Assembly: GCA_041752395.1 (NCBI GenBank) | Contig: JBGSWN010000037.1 | Coordinates: 1 to 62,453, forward strand | Source: UBA6168 sp041752395 | GTDB taxonomy: Bacteria; Bacteroidota; Bacteroidia; Chitinophagales; Saprospiraceae | Direction of reading: 5' to 3' | Length of the DNA stretch: 62,453 nt | Shown here: positions 1 through 7,778 of the stretch, piece after piece | Layout of the letters: every line of letters starts with the position of its first letter | Numbering within the stretch: the first letter of the stretch is position 1 | Notes under the pieces: generated by a model | Seen by the model: only the letters and a program-made list of their open reading frames with translations | What the model was told of the DNA's origin: nothing | Database searches by the model: none | Translations under genes and position numbers: made by a program

Positions 1-62
1 GCACTCAGAATCGAATGATTTTATTCAAAATTTTACCCTCAACTCATAAATTGGCTGGCGAC

Positions 63-1541
63 ATGAAACCCACGATTTTCCTTATACTCTTTTCTTTGTT
101 TTTGTTAAAAAACCTTGAAGCGCAAACTGATACGATGTCGGTGAGCTTGGAGGAGATTGTTGCGCTGGCGCAAAGCGAAGCACCAAATGCGCTCGTGGCC
201 GAAATGCAGATGAAAAACAGGTATTGGGCCTATCAATCTGTACTCGCCAATTATAAGCCAGGCCTAATTTTCAAGGGCCAATTGCCGACACTTGACCGCC
301 GAATCAGCTTGATCACTGCACCAAGTGGAACCCCTGCCTTCGTGAAAGTTTCCAACCTTCAAAATGCTGCCACGCTCAGTTTAAACCAAAACATAGCTGC
401 AACAGGTGCCAGTGTTTACGCCGGTACTGGGCTTAGTCGGCTCGACCTTTTGAACCCTGGAGCCCCGAACAGCCACTCGTATTTTTCCAATCCATTTTAT
501 TTCGGTTTCAACCAGCCTATTTTTGGCTACAACAGTTTGAAATGGGATAAAAAAATTGCGCCACTGCTTTACCAAGAGGCCACGAGAGAGTATGCTGAGC
601 GAATGGAGACTGTCGCCTTTGATGTTGCTTCGCTATTCTTCGATGTTTTCATCGCACAGCTCAACCTCCGCTCCGCAAGGCAGGACATGGCAAATGCGGA
701 TACTTTGTACAATATTTCCAAAGGGCGTTTTGAAGTGGGCAGGATTGCGGAGACGGAATTGCTGCAAATCGAACTGAGCTCCATGAATGCCAACAACGCC
801 GTACAGCGGGCGTTGCTCGACCTTCAAACTGGCACTGAGCGGCTTCGCAATTTTTTAGGCTTAAAACAGGCGATGTTCTTCAAAATGGATGCACCTGAGA
901 ATATCCCGAATTTCACCATCAGTCCAGATGATGCGCTGAGGTATGCCAACAACTCTCGCAGTGATGTAATTCAATTCCAAAGGACATTGGTGGAAGCCGA
1001 GGCAGATGTTGCACAAGCAAAAGCAAACCGGGGATTTCAGTTTGGCATCGGCGGTGAAATTGGCTTTTCCAACCAAGCGGCAAATCTTACAGATGCTTAT
1101 AAAAACCTGGACAACCAGGAGTACATCGGCGTAAATATTCAAATTCCAATTTTGGATTGGGGCCGTGGTGAGGCAATCCTTGAAACCGCATTGACCAACC
1201 AAGAACTCAGCAAATTGCAGGTAGAACAGCAGCGAGTGAATTTCGAGCAGGAAATATTGCTGAAAGTCAAGCAATTCGATTTGCTGCGCAACCAAGTCGA
1301 ATTATCAAAAAGGGCCTATCAAGTCTCCTTGAAACGGGAAGAAATGACCAGAAACCGTTACTATATCGGAAAAATAGATGTACTTGATCTTGGCGTTGCC
1401 GTTACGGAAAAAGAATCGGCCAGGGTCAGCTACATGAACTCAATTCGGGCTTTTTGGCTTTCCTACTACGACCTTCGTCTAATCACAATGTTTGATTTTG
1501 AGCGCAACGTATCCCTCGTCCACCGAGTGGAAGGCTATTGA
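63..1541 (+). CDS. TolC-family outer membrane efflux protein
   Basis: Outer-membrane factor of a tripartite efflux or type I secretion system; it forms the trimeric outer-membrane barrel and periplasmic tunnel. The ATG at 63 is chosen over an in-frame one at 15 because it opens directly with a signal peptide (MKPTIFLILFSLFLLKNLEA, cleaved before Q). The mature protein of about 470 residues is rich in long amphipathic helices (for example QVEQQRVNFEQEILLKVKQF) with two similar halves, as in the OEP family. It is complete, but its partners are not in sight: the RND genes at 57.5-62.3 kb are on the other strand and far away. Family call is firm; substrate unknown. Confidence 0.88.
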   Translation: MKPTIFLILFSLFLLKNLEAQTDTMSVSLEEIVALAQSEAPNALVAEMQMKNRYWAYQSVLANYKPGLIFKGQLPTLDRRISLITAPSGTPAFVKVSNLQNAATLSLNQNIAATGASVYAGTGLSRLDLLNPGAPNSHSYFSNPFYFGFNQPIFGYNSLKWDKKIAPLLYQEATREYAERMETVAFDVASLFFDVFIAQLNLRSARQDMANADTLYNISKGRFEVGRIAETELLQIELSSMNANNAVQRALLDLQTGTERLRNFLGLKQAMFFKMDAPENIPNFTISPDDALRYANNSRSDVIQFQRTLVEAEADVAQAKANRGFQFGIGGEIGFSNQAANLTDAYKNLDNQEYIGVNIQIPILDWGRGEAILETALTNQELSKLQVEQQRVNFEQEILLKVKQFDLLRNQVELSKRAYQVSLKREEMTRNRYYIGKIDVLDLGVAVTEKESARVSYMNSIRAFWLSYYDLRLITMFDFERNVSLVHRVEGY

Positions 1542-1761
1542 TCGCTGTCGAAGATGCCATTTTTTCAACAATCCTGAAATCCCCAACCTGTTTTCCAGTT
1601 CAAACCCTATATTTGCCACCGATTTGAAAAAGCTGATGTTCAAAATCAAACTAAGTGGCTACAAAAAGCATCCAACACCAGCCAAATATCTGCTTAAGCT
1701 TGGTTCAACCGAACCTTCCCCCTTTCCATTTTTCACCAAATTTTAATCAAAAAACAGACGC

Positions 1762-2892
1762 ATGACGCAAGTTCCAGCGGTACTCCTCCTTAAAGACGGC
1801 ACTACTTTCTACGGTAAATCGGCAGGCCAGATTGGCACCACTACCGGCGAACTCTGTTTCAATACTGGAATGACCGGCTACCAAGAAGTTTTTACCGACC
1901 CTTCCTATTTCGGTCAAATCCTCGTCACGACCAATGCCCATATTGGCAACTACGGCACTCGTTCTTCGGAAGTGGAATCTGACGGGATAAAAATTGCTGG
2001 TTTGGTTTGCAAAAATTTCACCACCAAATACAGCCGCCAGATGGCCACCGAATCCATTCAGGATTATTTTGAAAATGAAAAATTGGTGGGGATTTCTGAC
2101 GTTGATACCCGTGCTATCGTCCGGCACATCCGCAGCAAAGGAGCGATGAATGCCATCATTTCATCTGAAACCCTCGATTTACAGGAACTTAAATCCAAAT
2201 TATCCAAAGTCCCGAGCATGGATGGCCTTGAATTGGCCAGCAAAGTGAGTACGGAAAAACCATATTTTCTTGGTGATTCAAATGATGGATTTAAAGTAGC
2301 AGTACTGGATTTTGGCGTAAAAAAGAACATCCTGAAATGCATGGTGGAACGGGGTTGCTACTTGCAGGTCTTCCCTGCCCAAACGCCCATTGCGGAGCTA
2401 AAAAAATGGAACCCCGATGGCTACTTCCTCTCGAACGGCCCCGGCGACCCAGCCCCGATGGACTATGCAGTGGATATCACCCAAGCAATTTTAGCAGAAG
2501 GAAAGCCACTTTTTGGCATTTGCCTTGGACATCAAATTCTGGCGTTGGCATTGGGAATTTCCACTTATAAAATGCACAACGGCCACCGTGGCATCAACCA
2601 TCCCGTAAAAAACTTGGTAACTGGAAAAAGCGAAATCACCAGCCAAAACCATGGTTTTGGTGTTCGTGCCGACCAACTAACAAAGCGGAACGACATCGAA
2701 ATCACACATGTCAACTTAAATGATGACACGATTGAAGGAATCAAGGTGAAACAAAAAAATGCGTTTTCAGTGCAATATCACCCAGAAGCATCACCTGGCC
2801 CGCACGATTCTCGCTACCTCTTCGACAATTTTGTAAAAATGATAGCCGATTCGAAAAACGAAACAGTTTCTCAACCAGCTTTAAATAGTTAA
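1762..2892 (+). CDS. carA: Carbamoyl-phosphate synthase small subunit
   Basis: Glutamine amidotransferase subunit of carbamoyl-phosphate synthase. It hydrolyses glutamine and passes ammonia to CarB for pyrimidine and arginine synthesis in the cytoplasm. At 376 residues it has the normal length. The N-terminal CPSase small domain (DGTTFYGKSAGQIGTTTGEL) is followed by a class I amidotransferase domain with nucleophile Cys254 in GICLGHQ and the His340/Glu342 pair in YHPEASPGP. carB is not in the window. The next gene, eno, starts 11 bp downstream on the same strand, so the two are probably co-transcribed. The gap from the TolC gene (1542-1761) shows no gene or clear terminator. Confidence 0.96.
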   Translation: MTQVPAVLLLKDGTTFYGKSAGQIGTTTGELCFNTGMTGYQEVFTDPSYFGQILVTTNAHIGNYGTRSSEVESDGIKIAGLVCKNFTTKYSRQMATESIQDYFENEKLVGISDVDTRAIVRHIRSKGAMNAIISSETLDLQELKSKLSKVPSMDGLELASKVSTEKPYFLGDSNDGFKVAVLDFGVKKNILKCMVERGCYLQVFPAQTPIAELKKWNPDGYFLSNGPGDPAPMDYAVDITQAILAEGKPLFGICLGHQILALALGISTYKMHNGHRGINHPVKNLVTGKSEITSQNHGFGVRADQLTKRNDIEITHVNLNDDTIEGIKVKQKNAFSVQYHPEASPGPHDSRYLFDNFVKMIADSKNETVSQPALNS

Positions 2893-2903
2893 CAACTAAT
2901 AAA

Positions 2904-4190
2904 ATGAGTGCAATTTCTGACATCATTGCGAGGGAAATCCTCGACTCAAGGGGCAACCCAACCGTAGAAGTAGAAGTGTTGACCGAAGAAGGCTATTTTG
3001 GTCGGGCGGCTGTGCCATCTGGTGCTTCCACTGGCAAATACGAAGCCGTTGAACTTCGTGACGGCGACAAGGACCGCTACCTCGGCAAAGGCGTCCAAAA
3101 AGCCATCGAGAACGTGGAGGAAATCATCGCTGACCTGCTGATTGGCGAGGAAATTACCGACCAGCGCTACCTCGACCAGCTCATGATTGACCTCGATGGC
3201 ACGCCAAACAAAAGCAAGCTTGGCGCAAATGCAATCTTGGGCGTTTCAATGGCCATTGCCAAAGCTGCCGCTGAAGAATGTGGGATGCCGCTTTACCGCT
3301 ACATCGGTGGAGCTAATGCACACGTACTTCCTGTGCCCATGATGAACATCTTAAATGGTGGTGCTCATGCTGACAATGGCATTGATTTTCAGGAGTTTAT
3401 GATTTTGCCGGTAGGTGCTACGCAGTTTTCGGAGGCACTTCGTATGGGTGTAGAGGTTTTTCATCACCTCAAAGGCGTGTTGAAAAGCAAAGGCTACTCC
3501 ACCAACGTGGGTGATGAAGGCGGTTTTGCTCCAAACATGAAATCTAATGTGGAAGCAATCGAGACTGTGCTGATGGCCATTGAAGCTGCTGGCTACGTGC
3601 CGGGTGAGGACATCATGATTGCCATGGACGCTGCTGCTTCCGAGTTTTTTGACGAAGAAACAGGTGTTTACCATTTCAAAAAATCCACGGGCGACAAGCT
3701 GACACCAGCGCAAATGGTGGATTTTTGGACAGATTGGAGCAAAAAATACCCTATCTTCTCTATTGAAGACGGAATGGCTGAAGATGATTGGGACGGCTGG
3801 AAGGCTTTGACCAACTCCATCGGCAAGCGCATACAGTTGGTGGGCGACGATTTGTTTGTGACAAACACCGTTCGTCTTCAGCAAGGTATTGACCGGGCGA
3901 TTGCCAATTCTATTTTGATCAAAGTGAACCAAATAGGCTCGCTGACAGAGACCATCAACGCCGTAAGCTTAGCTACCCGCCATTCTTACACCAGCGTTAT
4001 GAGCCACCGCTCCGGTGAAACGGAGGACACCACTATCGCCGATTTGGCGGTTGCGCTGAACTGCGGCCAAATCAAAACTGGCTCTGCTTCCCGCTCTGAT
4101 CGGATCGCTAAGTACAATCAATTGTTGCGCATCGAAGATGAGTTGGGTGATATGGCCTACTACCCTGGCAAGACAATTTTGACGAAATAA
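2904..4190 (+). CDS. eno: Enolase
   Basis: Phosphopyruvate hydratase, converting 2-phosphoglycerate to phosphoenolpyruvate in glycolysis. The 428-residue length is standard. The N-terminal part reads REILDSRGNPTVEVEV and GASTGKYEAVELRDGD. The barrel carries the catalytic-lysine segment ILIKVNQIGSLTETI and the signature SHRSGETEDT at about residues 367-376; the magnesium ligands lie in AMDAAASEF, SIEDGMAEDDW and LVGDDLFVTN. It lies 11 bp after carA and is followed by a clear intrinsic terminator at 4248-4277. Nothing is unusual in the sequence. Confidence 0.98.
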   Translation: MSAISDIIAREILDSRGNPTVEVEVLTEEGYFGRAAVPSGASTGKYEAVELRDGDKDRYLGKGVQKAIENVEEIIADLLIGEEITDQRYLDQLMIDLDGTPNKSKLGANAILGVSMAIAKAAAEECGMPLYRYIGGANAHVLPVPMMNILNGGAHADNGIDFQEFMILPVGATQFSEALRMGVEVFHHLKGVLKSKGYSTNVGDEGGFAPNMKSNVEAIETVLMAIEAAGYVPGEDIMIAMDAAASEFFDEETGVYHFKKSTGDKLTPAQMVDFWTDWSKKYPIFSIEDGMAEDDWDGWKALTNSIGKRIQLVGDDLFVTNTVRLQQGIDRAIANSILIKVNQIGSLTETINAVSLATRHSYTSVMSHRSGETEDTTIADLAVALNCGQIKTGSASRSDRIAKYNQLLRIEDELGDMAYYPGKTILTK

Positions 4191-4247
4191 ATTTGTGTGA
4201 ATTGGTTTTGAAATTCATTTTTCAAAACTGAAAAATAGAAAATCAGA

Positions 4248-4277
4248 AGCCCGGACGGTTTGTTCGGGCTTTTTTTA
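4248..4277 (+). terminator. Rho-independent terminator of carA-eno
   Basis: Stem AGCCCG (4248-4253) pairs with CGGGCT (4265-4270) over an 11-nt loop, followed by a run of T residues. It lies 57 bp after the eno stop codon. Confidence 0.85.
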
Positions 4278-4646
4278 TTGGTCAAATTGTTGAAAACTTA
4301 GTTTAAAATATTGCCTTCAAAGGCAAACTTTCCTTGTTTTCCACACGTAGAAGAAAGAAATTCAAATTATTTTTTCGATAAATGCATTTTTGGAATAATG
4401 TTTGAATTATATCCTGCTGTGTAGATGTTTAACTGTCAGTTTTTTACGAAATTATTTTTTTATAAATTTTATTTAAAAAACTGAAACCCAAAACACCCCC
4501 CATCACGTTAGAGTAGAGTGAAAGCACCCAGGTGGGATTTTTAAGAGAAACATTAACCGCAGCAGGAGAACGCAGGAAAAAGGCTTATAACACCAATGCA
4601 TAAAGGCTTGAATTTCTGATTCTGGTGCTGCCCATAACCGGGTCCC
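4278..4646. other. Intergenic region, no gene seen
   Basis: AT-rich spacer of about 370 bp between the eno terminator and the coiled-coil gene. It contains a short interrupted palindrome (TTGCCTTCAAAGGCAA, 4311-4326) and no convincing ORF or consensus TAnnTTTG promoter. Confidence 0.6.
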
Positions 4647-5771
4647 ATGAACAGCATGTCAAAAAAATTACCTTTGATTATTGCGGCTTCCGCCGTTACA
4701 ATTGCCCTTGTAGCCGTCATACTTTACCAAAATGGCTACATCTCGGAACTGAAACAAACCATACAGAACAAAGACAGGAAAATCATCGCCGTCAGCCAAC
4801 AGCTTGACGAGCAGGTTGAGATTTCGGCGGAGCTTGAAGCCAAATTGCAGGTTTACAAAGACAGTGTGAACATGCTGCAATTGGAAAATCAATCACTCCA
4901 CGCCAAAATCGAATCACTGAAAGGCACGATTTCGAAGCTCAACCAAATCGTTCAAAAGCATGATGACAAAGTGACTGAATTGACCGCTGAAATCAGCCGC
5001 TTGAAAGAATCAGGTCGCAGCAATTTCAGCAAAATCAAGGAGTTGGAGCAAGAGCGGGATGGTTTACTGAAAAAAATGGAAGCGATAGACCACGAGCGAA
5101 TTGCGCTTATGGAAGATAAAAAAGCGAGCGAAAGCGCTCAGCAGAAAAACGAAATTAAGATTGATGTACTGAATGATTCAGTTCAAGAAGAGCTAGACAG
5201 GGTTGACCCGGCACAGCTTTTACCAGCTCCGCCAGTTATCAACCAGTCACCTGCTGAACCTGCACCGGACGGTGGTGGACCGAAAGTTTCTGAAGAGATG
5301 CAATCGGCCATCATATCCAGGCAACAGGAACGACTGTCCAATGTCATGACCAAGACGCAGGTGAAATTCAGCGCAGTTTCGCTTCGAACTAGGGAAGGTG
5401 GCAACGAGCTTAAGAATGTCAAGAAGAACGAAAAAGATTGGCGTTATACTTTCATTGATTTTGACCTTGACAACATGGACAGAGAGGCAATCATGGATGA
5501 ATATTTTGTCCTTCAAGTTTTCGACCTCGACAATAATTTAGTGGTGCCTTTTAACGAAAAAAACATGGCGTTCCCAAACAGTGAAATGGGCGCTATCGGT
5601 TACAAGTTTAAATATGACGGTAAGCCCGTCTCAGTCAGGTACATCAATACGCAAGCCAAAGAAGGCAGCAATTATGAAATCAGGTTGGTGTACCTAAAAA
5701 AAGGACTGACTTTCGAGTTGGCCAACGGCAGAAAGAAAATAGTGGAAGCAGGAAAAGTGACCGTTGACTGA
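4647..5771 (+). CDS. Membrane-anchored coiled-coil protein, unknown function
   Basis: Not recognised as a named family. The 374-residue protein begins with a short polar stretch and one hydrophobic segment (LPLIIAASAVTIALVAVILY, about residues 9-28), so it is probably anchored in the inner membrane by its N-terminus. Residues about 32-180 form a long charged coiled coil (LKQTIQNKDRKIIAVSQQLD and following heptads). A proline-rich linker (LLPAPPVINQSPAEPAPDGG) leads to a C-terminal domain of about 140 residues, predicted beta-rich and probably extracytoplasmic. An in-frame ATG at 4656 is an alternative start. It stands alone between two terminators. The architecture suggests a structural or envelope-spanning role, which is inference only. 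Confidence 0.75.
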   Translation: MNSMSKKLPLIIAASAVTIALVAVILYQNGYISELKQTIQNKDRKIIAVSQQLDEQVEISAELEAKLQVYKDSVNMLQLENQSLHAKIESLKGTISKLNQIVQKHDDKVTELTAEISRLKESGRSNFSKIKELEQERDGLLKKMEAIDHERIALMEDKKASESAQQKNEIKIDVLNDSVQEELDRVDPAQLLPAPPVINQSPAEPAPDGGGPKVSEEMQSAIISRQQERLSNVMTKTQVKFSAVSLRTREGGNELKNVKKNEKDWRYTFIDFDLDNMDREAIMDEYFVLQVFDLDNNLVVPFNEKNMAFPNSEMGAIGYKFKYDGKPVSVRYINTQAKEGSNYEIRLVYLKKGLTFELANGRKKIVEAGKVTVD

Positions 5772-5816
5772 CCCCTCAATTTTGGAAAGCCTTTATCTCA
5801 ATAGAAGTTGTTTTTG

Positions 5817-5848
5817 GGCAGTGGCTTTGCGGCTACTGCCTTTTTTTA
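5817..5848 (+). terminator. Rho-independent terminator of the coiled-coil gene
   Basis: GGCAGT (5817-5822) pairs with ACTGCC (5835-5840), followed by TTTTTTT. It lies 45 bp after the stop codon. Confidence 0.8.
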
Positions 5849-5907
5849 TTTTCCTCATCGGCTTCCCAAGTGTTTAGATTTATCCCGTTTTTCAAGACAA
5901 GCTTGCC

Positions 5908-5915
5908 TACATTTG
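5908..5915 (+). promoter_or_regulatory. Candidate -7 element for recF (TACATTTG)
   Basis: A match to the Bacteroidota -7 consensus TAnnTTTG, with a T-rich stretch about 15 bp upstream in the -33 position. It ends only 4 bp before the recF ATG. If used, the transcript would begin at or next to the start codon and be essentially leaderless. Confidence 0.35.
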
Positions 5916-5919
5916 CCGC

Positions 5920-7017
5920 ATGCACTTGCAGCAAATCAAACTCACCAATTTTCGCAATTACGAGTTCCAGTCCGTCGAATTTTCGGAGCGGCTCAACCTC
6001 ATATCTGGCTTGAACGGCATGGGGAAAACCAACCTCTTGGACGCTGTTTATTACCTCTGCATGGGCAAGAGCCATTTTCAAAGCACCGATAAAAATGTGG
6101 TGAGAAAAGGTGAAACTTTCTTTCGGTTAGAAGGGCATTTTGAGCTGGAGAAAAGTGAAAAAATTGTGGCGAAAGTAGTGCCGGGAGACCAAAAGACCAT
6201 GGAGCGAAATGACAGCCCCTACCTTCGCCTATCCGACCATGTGGGCCTGCTCCCAGTGGTTTTTATGGCGCCGGATGATACGGTTTTGGCGCTGGAAGGC
6301 AGCGAGGAACGCCGCCGTTTCATGGACAACACGCTCTGCCAACTTGACCGTAATTACCTCGAATCATTGGTCACCTACAATAAACTACTAGAGAAGCGAA
6401 ACGCTCTCCTTCGGCAATTTGCGATGCAAGGCGGCTTCAACCAGCTTTTGGTGGAAACCTATAACCAACAGATGGCCGAGCCAGCAAACTATATTTTTGA
6501 AAAAAGGCAGTGGTTCAATGGACTTTTCCAGCCAGTTTTTAACCAATTTTATGCAGCCATCAGCACCGACGCAGAGCAAGTAGAGTGCGTCTATCGTTCG
6601 CAGCTTTCAAGCAATAATTTCTTGGAAATGCTGGAAGGAAGTTTGGATAAAGACCGCCAATTACAGCGAACCAGCGTCGGAATCCACCGGGACGACCTGG
6701 TTTTTCAACTCAAAAACCTGCCACTCAAGCGCTTTGCTTCGCAAGGTCAGCTCAAATCCTTTGTACTTTCCATGAAATTGGCGCAATACGAATTGTTGCG
6801 CCAGCACAAACAAAAGCTGCCAATCCTACTCCTCGATGACCTCTTCGACAAATTGGATGACCAAAGGGCAAGCCAATTGATTGAGCTGCTGGTGAAGGGC
6901 GATTTTGGGCAAGTTTTTATCACGGATACACACCCATTGCGGGCGGAGGAAATGGCCCGGAGTTTTAGTGGTGCCTACAAAAAAATGGTGGTGGAAAACG
7001 GTGCGGTCATCGTTTGA
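5920..7017 (+). CDS. recF: DNA replication and repair protein RecF
   Basis: SMC-like ATPase that helps RecOR load RecA at single-stranded gaps. At 365 residues it has the usual length. The N-terminal sequence MHLQQIKLTNFRNYE is typical. Walker A is GLNGMGKT (residues 30-37), the ABC signature region is RFASQGQLKSFVLSMKLAQ, and Walker B is LPILLLDDLFDKLD (Asp306/Asp307). It is a lone gene here, not next to dnaA/dnaN, which is common in this phylum. A -7-like element abuts the start codon. Confidence 0.95.
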   Translation: MHLQQIKLTNFRNYEFQSVEFSERLNLISGLNGMGKTNLLDAVYYLCMGKSHFQSTDKNVVRKGETFFRLEGHFELEKSEKIVAKVVPGDQKTMERNDSPYLRLSDHVGLLPVVFMAPDDTVLALEGSEERRRFMDNTLCQLDRNYLESLVTYNKLLEKRNALLRQFAMQGGFNQLLVETYNQQMAEPANYIFEKRQWFNGLFQPVFNQFYAAISTDAEQVECVYRSQLSSNNFLEMLEGSLDKDRQLQRTSVGIHRDDLVFQLKNLPLKRFASQGQLKSFVLSMKLAQYELLRQHKQKLPILLLDDLFDKLDDQRASQLIELLVKGDFGQVFITDTHPLRAEEMARSFSGAYKKMVVENGAVIV

Positions 7018-7068
7018 GGCCATCACATCTTCGCCTACAAACATTTTGTAAAAACAAAATTAAAAGAC

Positions 7069-7101
7069 TTGTAATTTGGTGAGACAAAATCCATACCTTT
7101 G
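7069..7101 (+). promoter_or_regulatory. Promoter of rpsO
   Basis: The -7 element TACCTTTG (7094-7101) matches TAnnTTTG exactly. A TTG at 7069-7071 lies 22 bp upstream and a TTTG at 7075-7078 lies 15 bp upstream; either could serve as the -33 element. The predicted start near 7108 leaves a leader of about 170 nt before rpsO. Confidence 0.6.
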
Positions 7102-7280
7102 CGCCGCTGTAACTGATTTCCGTAATCACTAACGGCTAAAAACAGGCTCATGGGATGAGTTGATGTTTTTCGAAATGGATTTTCCATGAAAACTGCTTTG
7201 CAATTTTCGATTTCCAAATTGTTGAAAATCAACAAGTTACAGCAACATGAGCGGTGTTTTTTGCACAATTTTTTGTTTTA

Positions 7281-7556
7281 ATGGCAGTTTATCTAACACT
7301 TGAGAAGAAGCAAGAAATCTTCCAAAAGTACGGCGGTAACGAAAACAATACCGGCTCAGTAGAAGGTCAAGTCGCACTTTTTACCTTCCGTATCAAAAGC
7401 CTTTCCGAGCATCTCAACAAATTTAAGAAGGACCACGCTACCCGTCGCAGCCTCATCATGATGGTTGCAAAACGGAAAAGCCTGCTTGAGTACCTCAAGC
7501 GCAGGGACATCACCAAGTACCGTGCGTTGATTGCGGAACTCGGCCTTCGTGGTTAA
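7281..7556 (+). CDS. rpsO: 30S ribosomal protein S15
   Basis: Small-subunit primary binding protein that contacts the central domain of 16S rRNA. The ATG at 7281 gives 91 residues beginning MAVYLTLEKKQEIFQKYGG; the in-frame upstream start at 7254 adds ten unrelated residues and is rejected. The conserved core is visible: TGSVEGQVALFTFRIKSLSE, HLNKFKKDHATRRSL and KRKSLLEYLKRRD. It lies directly before pnp, the same order as in many bacteria, with a terminator-like hairpin between. The leader of about 170 nt could hold autogenous control, but no defined S15-binding pseudoknot was identified. Confidence 0.97.
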   Translation: MAVYLTLEKKQEIFQKYGGNENNTGSVEGQVALFTFRIKSLSEHLNKFKKDHATRRSLIMMVAKRKSLLEYLKRRDITKYRALIAELGLRG

Positions 7557-7563
7557 GAAAACA

Positions 7564-7606
7564 AAACAGGAACAGCGCATATGTGTAGCCTGTTCCTGTT
7601 TCTTTT
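7564..7606 (+). terminator. Hairpin terminator after rpsO
   Basis: A perfect 12-bp stem, AAACAGGAACAG (7564-7575) with CTGTTCCTGTTT (7590-7601), directly after the rpsO stop. The T tract is interrupted (TTTCTTTTCC), so it may attenuate rather than fully stop read-through into pnp. Confidence 0.65.
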
Positions 7607-7778
7607 CCATTGTAAAAACTCGAAACTGTGACACCTCGGGCAAAGCCCCATGCATCGCTGTTTCACAAATCCCGTTCATTCGGGTTCCGGCCCATGTGGT
7701 TGGAGTTAAATCGTAACTACAGCATCATTAAATAATCCGGTCTGGCAACTGGTCAGGCCACAATCACTCAAGTTTAAC

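Noticed and set aside
1492..1746. 84-codon frame overlapping the TolC gene end
   Set aside because: Half of it is a shifted copy of the TolC coding sequence and the rest shows no coding bias or start signal.
3351..3932. 193-codon minus-strand frame inside eno
   Set aside because: Lies wholly within enolase and shows no recognisable protein character.
4311..4326. Palindrome TTGCCTTCAAAGGCAA as an operator
   Set aside because: A 7-bp stem with a 2-bp centre in AT-rich DNA is not far from chance, and no promoter lies beside it.
7102..7280. Riboswitch or S15-binding structure in the rpsO leader
   Set aside because: No conserved aptamer blocks or clear pseudoknot could be recognised by eye.
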